Made by a program: the position numbers and the translations under genes. From contig CALEMB010000112.1 of NCBI GenBank assembly GCA_937902805.1, positions 1-34,166 of the forward strand: 34,166 bases of DNA, written 5' to 3'. Below are positions 7,052 to 15,114 of this stretch, piece by piece; positions within the stretch are counted from its first letter, which is position 1; the number at the start of each line of letters is the position of its first letter. The notes below the pieces were generated by a model. It was not told the DNA's origin. It did no database searches and was given only the letters and a program-made list of their open reading frames with translations. The DNA is from an uncultured Bacteroidales bacterium. GTDB taxonomy: Bacteria > Bacteroidota > Bacteroidia > Bacteroidales > F082.

Positions 7052-8173
7052 ATGGGAGTTCGGTCTTTCTTTAACGATATAATAGCTCGTGACAACTACG
7101 ACGAGGTAATGGAATACCTCGCCGTAGCTGAGACCCAGCATGCCCCGAGATTTGATTTCGACAATGCACCTGAGCAGCTCCGTGAACTCATTGAAGTGGC
7201 CGAAACACCCCGTGGCCCCGAGCGTTCCAAATGGCTTAACGACTATGCTGAAAAGTCGTGGGCTGTACCTGATGGCGAGGCCGAGGTGCTGTTTGCGCAG
7301 GACCATCTGAACGCCATCCGCCACCTCAACCGATACTTGCGTAGCGCCAATGCCAAACTGAAACAAGACGGCTATTTTCTATGTGCTTTTGATACTTCCC
7401 AAAAACGCCGTGCACAGATTTTCAGTCGTTATCCGAAAATAATCGCCTACATTGTTTATTTCTTTGATTTTCTGTGGCATAGGGTCTGCCCCAAACTAGG
7501 GCTGACACGCCGTTTTTACTATTTCTGCACGAAAAAAGTGAAAAAAGTGTTCCCGCGTCCCGAAGTGTTAGGCAGGCTGTATTACTGCGGTTTTGAGGTG
7601 GTCAGCGAGCAATATATTCACGACCGTTATTGCGTGATTGCACAGAAGAAACGTCAACCTAGTATGGAACAGCATACATACGGGATGTTCATCAGGCTGC
7701 GAAGGATAGGGAAAGACGGCAAGAAGTTCAACGTATTCAAGTTCCGTACGATGTATGCTTATTCGGAGTACTTGCAGACCTATATCTACGAGAATAACAA
7801 TCTTGACGTGGGTGGCAAGTTCAACGACGATTATCGTGTCACAGAGTGGGGCCGCCTTTTGCGTAAGACTTGGCTTGATGAGTTGCCTATGTTCATAAAT
7901 GTTTTTAAAGGTCAGATGAAGCTGGTCGGTGTCAGGCCTTTGAGTCAACAGTATTTTGATTTGTATACAACTGAGCTTCAGCAGCTTCGTATCAAGACCA
8001 AACCGGGCTTATTGCCTCCGTTTTATGTCGACATGCCTGAGACGTTGGACGAAATTCAAGAGAGTGAACGCCGCTATTTGGAAGCCTATCTGGAGCATCC
8101 TTTCCGCACGGATTGGAAGTATTTTTGGAAGGTTGTCGCCAACATTCTGTTCAGGGGAAAGCGGTCTAAATAA
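7052..8173 (+). CDS. initiating sugar-phosphate transferase with an atypical N-terminal domain
   Basis: The 373-residue protein ends in a bacterial sugar transferase domain (PF02397). KFNVFKFRTM (K230 in FKFRTM), TWLDELPMFINVFKG with the acidic pair D276/E277, and LVGVRPLSQQYF match the phosphoglycosyl transferase core that moves a sugar 1-phosphate onto undecaprenyl phosphate. The usual N-terminal membrane hairpin (KRLFD...) is absent. Residues 1-210 instead form a domain with LNRYLRSANAKLKQDGYFLC and RPEVLGRLYYCGFEVV, which looks like part of a degenerate methyltransferase fold, with a hydrophobic stretch around IIAYIVYFFDFLW. I chose the ATG at 7052, after the aminotransferase stop. It is probably the priming enzyme of this locus. 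Confidence 0.8.
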   Translation: MGVRSFFNDIIARDNYDEVMEYLAVAETQHAPRFDFDNAPEQLRELIEVAETPRGPERSKWLNDYAEKSWAVPDGEAEVLFAQDHLNAIRHLNRYLRSANAKLKQDGYFLCAFDTSQKRRAQIFSRYPKIIAYIVYFFDFLWHRVCPKLGLTRRFYYFCTKKVKKVFPRPEVLGRLYYCGFEVVSEQYIHDRYCVIAQKKRQPSMEQHTYGMFIRLRRIGKDGKKFNVFKFRTMYAYSEYLQTYIYENNNLDVGGKFNDDYRVTEWGRLLRKTWLDELPMFINVFKGQMKLVGVRPLSQQYFDLYTTELQQLRIKTKPGLLPPFYVDMPETLDEIQESERRYLEAYLEHPFRTDWKYFWKVVANILFRGKRSK

Positions 8174-8223
8174 TTACTCAAAAATTTAATAGTTTTTTTA
8201 GGGTTTTGTAATGTAAAAATGTT

Positions 8224-8231
8224 TATTTTTG
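8224..8231 (+). promoter_or_regulatory. -7 promoter box upstream of wzm
   Basis: TATTTTTG fits TAnnTTTG in the 206-base gap between the sugar transferase and wzm. TTTG at 8205-8208 could be the -33 element but with a short spacer of 15 bases. It would leave a leader of about 140 bases before wzm. A second transcription start for the polysaccharide locus here is plausible. Confidence 0.45.
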
Positions 8232-8249
8232 CATTTCAATCCATGCTAT

Positions 8250-8268
8250 GCAATTATTGCGTAATTGC
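8250..8268 (+). promoter_or_regulatory. small hairpin in the wzm leader
   Basis: GCAATTA and TAATTGC form a perfect 7-base stem around a TTGCG loop, in the untranslated leader of wzm. It has no T-run and no recognised riboswitch features, so its role is unknown. Confidence 0.3.
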
Positions 8269-8379
8269 GTGGGGATTTGATATTTATGCTGGTTCCTGCA
8301 AATAACGAAGAATCAAAAAGTTAATATTGTTGGGTGGGACTCAGAATAGCGAAGCTATATAGTTTTATCATCATTTGAA

Positions 8380-9261
8380 ATGGCACAATCAGTAACAGAA
8401 AACGAAAACTGGACTACGATTATTAAGCCTCGAAATAAACTCTTCGAGGTGAACCTGAAAGAAATATGGGACTATCGCGACCTGTTGACCTTGTTTGTGA
8501 AGAGGACTATCACTGTTCAGTATAAGCAGACCATCCTTGGTCCGCTATGGTGGATTATCCAGCCGGCTTTTACGGTTATCATGTACATGGTGGTGTTTGG
8601 TGGTATCGCCGGCATCCCCACCGACGGCATTCCTCAACCCTTGTTCTATTTAGGCGGTATAGCCATGTGGCAGTATTTTGCAGATTGTTTGGGCAAGACA
8701 TCGAGTACCTTTGTTTCTAATGCGGGCATCTTCGGCAAGGTCTACTTTCCAAGGCTTATTATGCCGTTGGCAAGCGTCATTAGCAATTTGGTGAGGTTTG
8801 GAATTCAGTTGGGATTGTTTGTGATTGTTTACCTCTATTACGCCATTATAGGGCAGGCTCCAAGTCCAAACTGGTATTTGTTGCTGTTTCCGTTGCTAGT
8901 CGTGATGATGGCTGGCCTGGCCTTGGGTTTCGGTATCATCGTCTCATCAATGACGACCAAGTATCGTGACCTGCAGATACTGTTTTCTTTCTTTGTCTCA
9001 TTGTGGATGTACGCCACGCCTATCGTCTATCCTTTGAGTCAGGTGGCGGGGAAGAAGGTGATGGGTTTTGATTTGACCACCATCATGTGCCTCAATCCTG
9101 TGACGCCTGTCATTGAGACTTTCAAGCACGGTGCTTTGAGCGCTGGTGAGTTTATCGGCTGGGGCTGGTTGGCCTATAGCTTTGTCTTCATGCTGGTCGT
9201 GCTCGCTCTTGGTATCTTGATATTCAACAAGGTGCAGAAGAGTTTTATGGATACGGTGTGA
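8380..9261 (+). CDS. wzm: O-antigen ABC exporter permease Wzm
   Basis: The 293-residue protein is an ABC-2 type permease. The cytoplasmic N-terminus (WTTIIKPRNKLFEVNLKEIWDYRDLLTLFVKR) and the YKQTILGPLWWIIQP motif are diagnostic of polysaccharide exporters. About six hydrophobic segments follow, from IIQPAFTVIMYMVVFGG to LVVLALGILIFNKVQ. It would form the membrane channel that moves lipid-linked, completed glycan across the inner membrane, powered by Wzt. The Wzt gene lies about 14.5 kb downstream (23757) rather than next door, with glycosyltransferase genes between. Confidence 0.92.
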   Translation: MAQSVTENENWTTIIKPRNKLFEVNLKEIWDYRDLLTLFVKRTITVQYKQTILGPLWWIIQPAFTVIMYMVVFGGIAGIPTDGIPQPLFYLGGIAMWQYFADCLGKTSSTFVSNAGIFGKVYFPRLIMPLASVISNLVRFGIQLGLFVIVYLYYAIIGQAPSPNWYLLLFPLLVVMMAGLALGFGIIVSSMTTKYRDLQILFSFFVSLWMYATPIVYPLSQVAGKKVMGFDLTTIMCLNPVTPVIETFKHGALSAGEFIGWGWLAYSFVFMLVVLALGILIFNKVQKSFMDTV

Positions 9262-9280
9262 ATTCTCTGTTTTTTTAATA

Positions 9281-9691
9281 ATGCTATCCGTGAAACCACA
9301 ACAAATCGAATTACCCAAGTTTCTTGATTGTCGAGGCAACTTGTCTTTTATTGAGGACGAGGCACAGATACCGTTTCAAATAAAGCGTGTACATTGGATA
9401 TATGATGTGCCTGGTGGAGAACAACGAGGTGGAGTGGCTTATAAGAAAACAGAAGAGTTTGTGGTAGCTCTTAGTGGAAGCTTCGATGTTGTTATTGATG
9501 ATGGAAAAGCACGTTTTGTTTTTTCATTGAATCGTTCTTACTTTGGCGTGTATGTTCCTGCTGGCACATGGCGTTCTATTGAGAATTTTTCTACCAATGC
9601 GGTTGCGCTTATTTGCGCATCAACGAAATATGATGAAAACGATGCCATTAGAGGCTATGCTGAATTTGTAGATTATGCTACCCATGACTAA
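9281..9691 (+). CDS. FdtA/WxcM-like cupin, conserved histidines lost
   Basis: The 136-residue protein has the single-domain cupin fold of dTDP-4-keto-6-deoxyhexose 3,4-ketoisomerases (FdtA, QdtA). RVHWIYDVPGGEQRGG, the SGSFDVVIDDG turn, LNRSYFGVYVPAGTWRSIENF and the YDENDAIRGYAEF tail line up with its downstream neighbour. The catalytic G-H-A-H motif, however, reads G-V-A-Y here (V52, Y54). Both histidines implicated in proton transfer in FdtA are therefore gone. It may be a non-catalytic partner, have a different substrate or activity, or be decaying. The paralogue follows immediately with overlapping ends. Confidence 0.75.
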   Translation: MLSVKPQQIELPKFLDCRGNLSFIEDEAQIPFQIKRVHWIYDVPGGEQRGGVAYKKTEEFVVALSGSFDVVIDDGKARFVFSLNRSYFGVYVPAGTWRSIENFSTNAVALICASTKYDENDAIRGYAEFVDYATHD

Positions 9692-10100
9692 TTCTATTTA
9701 CGATTGCACCATTATTCATCTTGATCGTCATCATAGTGATCGCAAGGGAGATATATGTGTAGTAGAGAATGGCGATACTTTGCCTTTTGACATGCATCGT
9801 GTATATTATTTATACGATGTTCCAGGCGGTGAGGAACGAGGTGGACATGCTCATAAACAATTGTATCAGCTTATAGTTGCAGCTAGTGGCAGTTTTTCAG
9901 TGACATTGGATGATGGCAATGCCAAACGTACTTTCATGCTCAACCGACCTTATCAGGGATTGCTAGTCGTTCCTGGAATATGGCGAACATTGGAGGATTT
10001 TTCTTCGGGCTCAGTATGTATGGTTCTAGCCAGTGAAAAATATGATGAGGCGGATTATATACGCGATTATGAAGAATTTGTTGAATACAAGAAGAAGTGA
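9684..10100 (+). CDS. dTDP-4-dehydro-6-deoxyglucose 3,4-ketoisomerase (FdtA-like)
   Basis: The 138-residue cupin has the intact motif ERGGHAHKQ with H55 and H57, plus YLYDVPGGE, ASGSFSVTLDDG, VPGIWRTLEDFSSGS and SEKYDEADYIRDYEEF. FdtA-type enzymes turn dTDP-4-keto-6-deoxyglucose into the 3-keto isomer, ready for transamination to a 3-amino-3,6-dideoxy sugar (Fuc3N with FdtA, Qui3N with QdtA). The aminotransferase follows directly. I prefer the ATG at 9684, although the ATG at 9675 is also in frame. rmlA and rmlB, which would supply the substrate, are not in the window. Confidence 0.85.
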   Translation: MTNSIYDCTIIHLDRHHSDRKGDICVVENGDTLPFDMHRVYYLYDVPGGEERGGHAHKQLYQLIVAASGSFSVTLDDGNAKRTFMLNRPYQGLLVVPGIWRTLEDFSSGSVCMVLASEKYDEADYIRDYEEFVEYKKK

Positions 10101-10102
10101 AA

Positions 10103-11224
10103 ATGCAAGTGCCTTTCCTTTCGTTGCATGATGTAACGGAAAAATATAAAGACGAAATCCACGAAGCGGCTCTCCGTGTCATTGATAGTGGTTGGTATCT
10201 GCAAGGTCAGGAAAATGAGCAGTTTGAACAGCATTATGCCGATTATATTGGTACGAAGTATTGCATAGGATGCGCTAATGGTCTCGATGCTTTGATTTGG
10301 ATCTTTCGAGCTTATATTGAACTCGGTGTGATGCAGCCTGGTGACGAAGTAATCGTTCCAGCGAATACATATATCGCCACCATTCTTGCCATTACGGAAA
10401 ACAATCTTCGTCCTGTACTCATCGAACCTAGATACGAAACTTTGGAGATGGACGATTCTCTTATTGAGGCTGCTATTACATATCGTACTAAGGCCATTTG
10501 TGTTGTGCATCTCTATGGACGTAATGCTATTACCGACCAAATTATATACCTCTGTAAGAAATACAATCTGAGGCTTATTGAGGACAATGCCCAAGCACAT
10601 GGATGCGAATTTAGGGGCAGGAAAACGGGTTCCATTGGTGATGCGTCGGGACATTCGTTCTATCCAGGTAAGAATCTCGGCGCATTGGGTGATGCTGGAG
10701 CAGTTACCACCAATGATAAAGAATTGGCTGATTGTGTTCGAGCTCTTGCCAATTACGGTAGCCAACGCAAGTATGTTTTTAAGTATGCAGGTCGCAATAG
10801 TCGTTTGGATGAGATTCAGGCTGCGATATTGAATGTCAAGTTACGTCATTTGGATGCGGACATTGTATTGCGCCAGCAAATTGCAGATTATTATTACGAC
10901 CACATCAATAATTTGCATATCACGTTGCCGACACGTTTGCCCCATAATCAGAATGTGTATCATCTTTTTCCGGTATTGGTGGCTGATGGTAAACGGGACG
11001 CTTTGCATGATTATTTGGCGCAAAACGGCATTGGCACGGTTATCCATTATCCCATCGCTCCACACAAGCAGGAGTGCTACGCAAAAGAAATGTGGAATAT
11101 GCCACAATTATCGTTACCTATCACGGAGAAGGTTGCGAATTATGAGCTTTCGTTGCCTATCAGTCCGTGTATGTCGCAGGAGCATATTGAATGGGTGGTA
11201 AAGTGTATAAATGAATATCAATAA
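10103..11224 (+). CDS. FdtB-like dTDP-3-amino-3,6-dideoxyhexose aminotransferase
   Basis: This 373-residue DegT/DnrJ/EryC1 enzyme has VPFLSLHDVTEKYKDEI at its start, CANGLDAL, the EDNAQAHGCEF aspartate region and the PLP-lysine motif SFYPGKNLGALGDAGAV (K190). Together with the adjacent FdtA-like isomerase it would make dTDP-3-amino-3,6-dideoxy-D-galactose or the gluco isomer from the 3-keto sugar. I chose the ATG at 10103; a GTG 6 bases upstream would overlap the previous stop. Neither the acetyltransferase FdtC nor QdtC is adjacent; the hexapeptide acetyltransferases at 5306 or 28656 could serve. Confidence 0.85.
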   Translation: MQVPFLSLHDVTEKYKDEIHEAALRVIDSGWYLQGQENEQFEQHYADYIGTKYCIGCANGLDALIWIFRAYIELGVMQPGDEVIVPANTYIATILAITENNLRPVLIEPRYETLEMDDSLIEAAITYRTKAICVVHLYGRNAITDQIIYLCKKYNLRLIEDNAQAHGCEFRGRKTGSIGDASGHSFYPGKNLGALGDAGAVTTNDKELADCVRALANYGSQRKYVFKYAGRNSRLDEIQAAILNVKLRHLDADIVLRQQIADYYYDHINNLHITLPTRLPHNQNVYHLFPVLVADGKRDALHDYLAQNGIGTVIHYPIAPHKQECYAKEMWNMPQLSLPITEKVANYELSLPISPCMSQEHIEWVVKCINEYQ

Positions 11225-11233
11225 GAAGAAGGG

Positions 11234-12421
11234 ATGAAACAACCTAGGGTGAAAATACATCTTGCATCCCAAAATTTATGTACAGGGTGTGCGGCATGTG
11301 CTAATGCATGTCCGCAAAAATGTGTGCATATGGAAGCTAATATGTTGGGCTCCCTATGCCCTTCCATTGATAGTAAACATTGCATCAATTGTGAATTATG
11401 CATAAAGTCATGCCCCGCGTTGGTTGGACCTGTTCAAACTGATTATACGTGTGCCTATACGCTCCAAACAAACAATGAAAATATTCTCAATAATAGTAGT
11501 TCTGGTGGAGCTTTTTATGAGATTGCAAGAACTGTAATAAACGATATGGGTGGAGTTGTTTTTGGAGTTCGATTCAATGGAATACATGTACAACATGATT
11601 GGACGGAAACGATTGATGGGCTAAAAGAGTTTATGGGAAGCAAGTATGTGCAAAGTGATATTGGCTACATGTATGTTATGGCAAAGGAATTCCTCAACGA
11701 TGGTCGTTATGTACTTTTTACAGGAACTCCATGTCAGATAGCAGGATTAAAGAAATTCTTGATGAAACCATATGAAAAATTACTAACAATTGATTTAATA
11801 TGCCATGGTGTGCCAAATCCTGTTGTTTGGGAAAAGTACATGACTCGCTTTATACAAAAAAAGCGAGTAAATGAGATTGTGGCAATCAAATTTAGAGTCA
11901 AATTTGATGCATATACCCAAAGATGTAATTATTACAATTTTTATACTTTGTACAAGCAGGATAAAAAAGAGAAATTATTTCTAGAAGAAAGAAGAAAAAA
12001 TTTGTTCTATTCTTATTTTAGTAGAAACATATATAGAGAATCATGCTATAATTGCTGCTATAGAAATATTAATGCTTCCTTTGCCGATTTCACGATTGGT
12101 GATTCAGTGATTCCTAATCAATATCCCAATGATAGGGGAATGGTTTCTACCCTTATAATACATTCCATAAAAGGAAAAGAATTATTAGATAAGATAAGAG
12201 AGAATTTTAGTATATATTCTAATTTAGAACTCTCTCATGTTTATGATTATTATAAGCAAGCCAAGTTGGACGAGCAAGAACAACGTGTAAACAGACCTTG
12301 GCGTTTAGTTAGTTTTTTATCTAAACGCATACCTTTAGAATATTTGCGTTTATTGTACACACACGATAAGTTACATGTTGTAATAAAAAGAAAAATCAAG
12401 CGACATGCAAAAAAAATATAA
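11234..12421 (+). CDS. FrhB-like iron-sulfur protein (coenzyme F420 hydrogenase beta family)
   Basis: The 395-residue protein starts with two 4Fe-4S ferredoxin motifs (C16-C19-C22-C26 and C50-C53-C56-C60). They are followed by FrhB/FdhB N- and C-terminal domains: NSSSGGAFYEIA, GSKYVQSDIGYMY, LFTGTPCQIAGLKKFL, DLICHGVPNP and FADFTIGDS. Such proteins are frequent in polysaccharide loci, often beside pyruvyltransferases, but their reaction there is not established, and F420 is not expected in Bacteroidales. A clear paralogue lies at 25040. From this gene onward base composition becomes visibly AT-rich. Its end overlaps the TagD-like start by 17 bases, so the two are probably cotranslated. Confidence 0.8.
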   Translation: MKQPRVKIHLASQNLCTGCAACANACPQKCVHMEANMLGSLCPSIDSKHCINCELCIKSCPALVGPVQTDYTCAYTLQTNNENILNNSSSGGAFYEIARTVINDMGGVVFGVRFNGIHVQHDWTETIDGLKEFMGSKYVQSDIGYMYVMAKEFLNDGRYVLFTGTPCQIAGLKKFLMKPYEKLLTIDLICHGVPNPVVWEKYMTRFIQKKRVNEIVAIKFRVKFDAYTQRCNYYNFYTLYKQDKKEKLFLEERRKNLFYSYFSRNIYRESCYNCCYRNINASFADFTIGDSVIPNQYPNDRGMVSTLIIHSIKGKELLDKIRENFSIYSNLELSHVYDYYKQAKLDEQEQRVNRPWRLVSFLSKRIPLEYLRLLYTHDKLHVVIKRKIKRHAKKI

Positions 12422-12839
12422 AATCGGTTACACATCTGGAGTTTTTGACATGTTTCATGTCGGTCATTTGAATATTTTACGCAAAGCCAAAGAGCAATGC
12501 GAACTTCTTGTTGTCGGAGTGTCTACCGACGAGGTAGTAGAATCTTATAAACACAAGTTGCCGATCATACCATTTCAAGACAGATTGGCAATAGTTCAAG
12601 CTATTCGCTATGTAGATGAAGTTATTCCGCAGGATACTATGGACAAAATGGAAATGTGGAATGAAGTACATTTTGATGTAATGTTTCATGGAGACGAGTG
12701 GAAAGGTACATCGTTGTATAATAAATACGAAGAAGAGTTTGCTAAAGTCGGTGTTAAGATAGAATACCTGTCTCATACAGAGGGTATAAGTAGTACAATT
12801 TTGAGAGATAGACTAAACAACCAACATAAAGATGAATAA
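12405..12839 (+). CDS. glycerol-3-phosphate cytidylyltransferase (TagD-like)
   Basis: The 144-residue protein has the nucleotidyltransferase HxGH motif (H18-V-G-H21 in GVFDMFHVGHLNILRKAK) and the second signature ISSTILR near the C-terminus. Its size (TagD is about 130) and the RLAIVQAIRYVDEVIPQ segment fit the glycerol-3-phosphate cytidylyltransferase family, which makes CDP-glycerol. An ethanolamine-phosphate cytidylyltransferase-like activity is the alternative. The next gene is a CDP-glycerol glycerophosphotransferase homologue, which supports CDP-glycerol as product. It overlaps both neighbours, by 17 bases upstream and 8 downstream. Confidence 0.82.
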   Translation: MQKKYKIGYTSGVFDMFHVGHLNILRKAKEQCELLVVGVSTDEVVESYKHKLPIIPFQDRLAIVQAIRYVDEVIPQDTMDKMEMWNEVHFDVMFHGDEWKGTSLYNKYEEEFAKVGVKIEYLSHTEGISSTILRDRLNNQHKDE

Positions 12840-14148
12840 GAGCGATATTGTCTATTTTATTGAGCGCTTTTTGCCAAAGAATTTCATTGTATGGCATCGT
12901 GAGTATAAAGTACGTAAAACTCCTCGTTATCAACTTTGGAAAGAGCAGCAAGATATATACAAAAGGCAAGTAGAGCGTCTATCGTCTTTGGAAAGACCTA
13001 TCAATGTCATTTTCCTTGTGTTGTATGCATCTGTATGGAAATATGATTCATTATACCGATTAATGGAGAAGGATAAACGATTCAATCCTCTTATTTTAGT
13101 TTGTCCGATTGCAGATAGAGGTTATGAACATATGGTAGAGAATTTAAGACCAGCCTATGAAATGTTTAAGAAAAAAGGATATAATGTTCTTTGTGCATAT
13201 GACGAAGTTAGACAGACATATATTGATGTACCAGATTTGAATCCAGATATTATTTTCTTTGCGTATCAGTACGCTAATCACGTAGATGCAAGATATAATG
13301 AAATTACATTAAAGCCCTATTTAAAATGTTATGTTAATTATTCCTACAAGAATAATCCATTTGTGTGGTCTATTGCATCTCAATTTCATGGATTGATGTG
13401 GCAGTATTATTCTGAATGCGAGGATAATAAGAAGTTCGTGCAATCGGTGTCCTCTTGGGAATTTAATAATATTCATGTTGTTGGTTATCCGATGTATGAC
13501 GAGTTTATTCAAACAAAAGGTAGTGGTAAAGATTGGAAAATACAGGATAATCATGAAATGAAACGCATAATATGGGCTCCTCATCATACAATTGAAGGTA
13601 ATGATTCTGCAATTAAGTTGTCTACGTTTCTGCTAAATGCAGATTTTATGCTAGATATGGCAGAACGATGTAAGGATAGTATTCAATTTGCGTTTAAACC
13701 ACATCCCCAATTGCGTCCTGCATTGTATCATCATCCAGACTGGGGAAAGGAAAAAACAGATGCGTATTATCAGAGATGGGAAAATGGCCAAAATACAACG
13801 TTTGTTTCAGGGGAATATGTCGATTTATTTAATTCTTCTGATGCGATGATACATGACTGTCATTCTTTTATTGTTGAGTATTTATATACACAGAAGCCAG
13901 TTTTGTATTTAGCTAATTATGACAGAGAGAGTCAATGTAATGACGTCGGTAAGAAAGCGTTGAGTTGTCATTATCAAGGTATATCAAAAGATGATATAAT
14001 ACGGTTTATAGAGGATGTTGTGTTGGCAGGGAAGGATGATATGAAGGAGAAAAGAAAGTGTTTTTATAATGACATACTGGTGCCTCCTCATGGTTTGTCA
14101 GTTGCAGAAAATATAGTTAATGAGATTATGGATGCTATTAATGGATAA
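12832..14148 (+). CDS. CDP-glycerol glycerophosphotransferase-like protein (TagF/TagB family)
   Basis: The 438-residue protein has GT-B-like features of the Glyphos_transf family (PF04464). In the C-terminal half, WAPHHTI (W248), AFKPHPQLR (F288) and the acidic/serine segment DCHSFIVEYLYTQKPVLYL (D342) correspond to the family's conserved W-x-P-H-H, K-P-H-P and D-x-S blocks. The likely reaction transfers glycerol phosphate from CDP-glycerol, supplied by the TagD-like neighbour, onto the growing glycan at the cytoplasmic membrane face. Its N-terminal half is diverged, so the acceptor cannot be told. One or a few glycerol phosphates is more likely than a long teichoic-acid chain. Confidence 0.75.
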   Translation: MNKSDIVYFIERFLPKNFIVWHREYKVRKTPRYQLWKEQQDIYKRQVERLSSLERPINVIFLVLYASVWKYDSLYRLMEKDKRFNPLILVCPIADRGYEHMVENLRPAYEMFKKKGYNVLCAYDEVRQTYIDVPDLNPDIIFFAYQYANHVDARYNEITLKPYLKCYVNYSYKNNPFVWSIASQFHGLMWQYYSECEDNKKFVQSVSSWEFNNIHVVGYPMYDEFIQTKGSGKDWKIQDNHEMKRIIWAPHHTIEGNDSAIKLSTFLLNADFMLDMAERCKDSIQFAFKPHPQLRPALYHHPDWGKEKTDAYYQRWENGQNTTFVSGEYVDLFNSSDAMIHDCHSFIVEYLYTQKPVLYLANYDRESQCNDVGKKALSCHYQGISKDDIIRFIEDVVLAGKDDMKEKRKCFYNDILVPPHGLSVAENIVNEIMDAING

Positions 14149-14154
14149 CATTGT

Positions 14155-15108
14155 ATGGAAGAGCGTATTAATATTCTCATAGCATCTGATACCAATTATG
14201 CACCATTCTATGGTATTATGCTAACATCTTTATTTGAGAGCAATAGGGATTGTCTATTTGATGTGTATTTCTTGACAGATAAGACTTTAAGTGAAAGTGA
14301 CACTGAAAAATTTAAAAAACTTGCAACTTCATATAACGCGAATATTATAATTATCCCTGTCGATGTTGATTTGGTAAAGACATTTCCGGAAGTGTCTCAC
14401 ATTAAACTGCCTGCTTATTATCATTTGTCTTTATCAAATTTGTTACCCGAATCTGTACATAAGATAATTTATCTGGATGGAGACATTATTGTTAACGGAG
14501 ATGTTCGTCCTTTGTGGAATGTCGACTTAACTGATTATGCTTGTGCGCAGGTCGTAAACTGTACTTTCTTTGATGATGATTATTACAATCGTTTGGAATA
14601 CAACAAGAAGTGGAGCTATTATAATAATGGAGTAGCTGTTTACAATGTTGATTGCTTGCGAAAAATAGGCTTTTCGGACGCGGCTATTCGTTATATTAAC
14701 GAAAATAAAGATAAGGTGTATTGGATGGATCAGGATGTTGAGAACGCGCTACTTCATGAAAAAATGTTGAGCCTGCCAATAACATATAATTATCAGACAC
14801 TATTTCTGCATCATAGCGATTGGGATTATTATGATGATGCTTTTCGTAAACGAGTAATGGCAGTGGCTCCCAATCCTGTAATAATCCACTATTGCGGACA
14901 TTTGAAGCCATGGGAATTCAGTTATTTTAAGATGCCATATGGACGTGTTTGGCGCGATGTGTGTAACCGTTCAATGTGGCCAAATGCATATCATAAACGG
15001 CCATACTCCAAATATGTCAAGTTTTGGGTTAAACGTATTTTTTTGCCATTTCTTTTGACTAAGAAAAGGAATGTTGAGTATTGTGTTGAATCTCGCCAAT
15101 TCTCATAA
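14155..15108 (+). CDS. family 8 glycosyltransferase
   Basis: The 317-residue GT-A fold protein resembles lipopolysaccharide galactosyl/glucosyltransferases (GT8). INILIASDTNYAPFYGIMLTSL opens the fold, IIYLDGDIIV carries the DxD metal site (D108, D110), YYNNGVAVYNVDCLR and WMDQDVENAL follow, and VIIHYCGHLKPW closes the active site. It would add a hexose from a UDP-sugar with retention of configuration. It lies 6 bases after the TagF-like gene in the same AT-rich stretch. Confidence 0.85.
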   Translation: MEERINILIASDTNYAPFYGIMLTSLFESNRDCLFDVYFLTDKTLSESDTEKFKKLATSYNANIIIIPVDVDLVKTFPEVSHIKLPAYYHLSLSNLLPESVHKIIYLDGDIIVNGDVRPLWNVDLTDYACAQVVNCTFFDDDYYNRLEYNKKWSYYNNGVAVYNVDCLRKIGFSDAAIRYINENKDKVYWMDQDVENALLHEKMLSLPITYNYQTLFLHHSDWDYYDDAFRKRVMAVAPNPVIIHYCGHLKPWEFSYFKMPYGRVWRDVCNRSMWPNAYHKRPYSKYVKFWVKRIFLPFLLTKKRNVEYCVESRQFS

Positions 15109-15114
15109 GCAATA

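Noticed and set aside
8181..8204. Rho-independent terminator after the sugar transferase
   Set aside because: The A- and T-rich stretches could pair only through A-T pairs and lack a GC stem.
8174..8379. Riboswitch, JUMPstart or UpxY-type antitermination leader before wzm
   Set aside because: Only a 7-base hairpin is present; no GGCGGTAG-like ops motif and no UpxY/UpxZ genes are in the window, so no specific call is justified.
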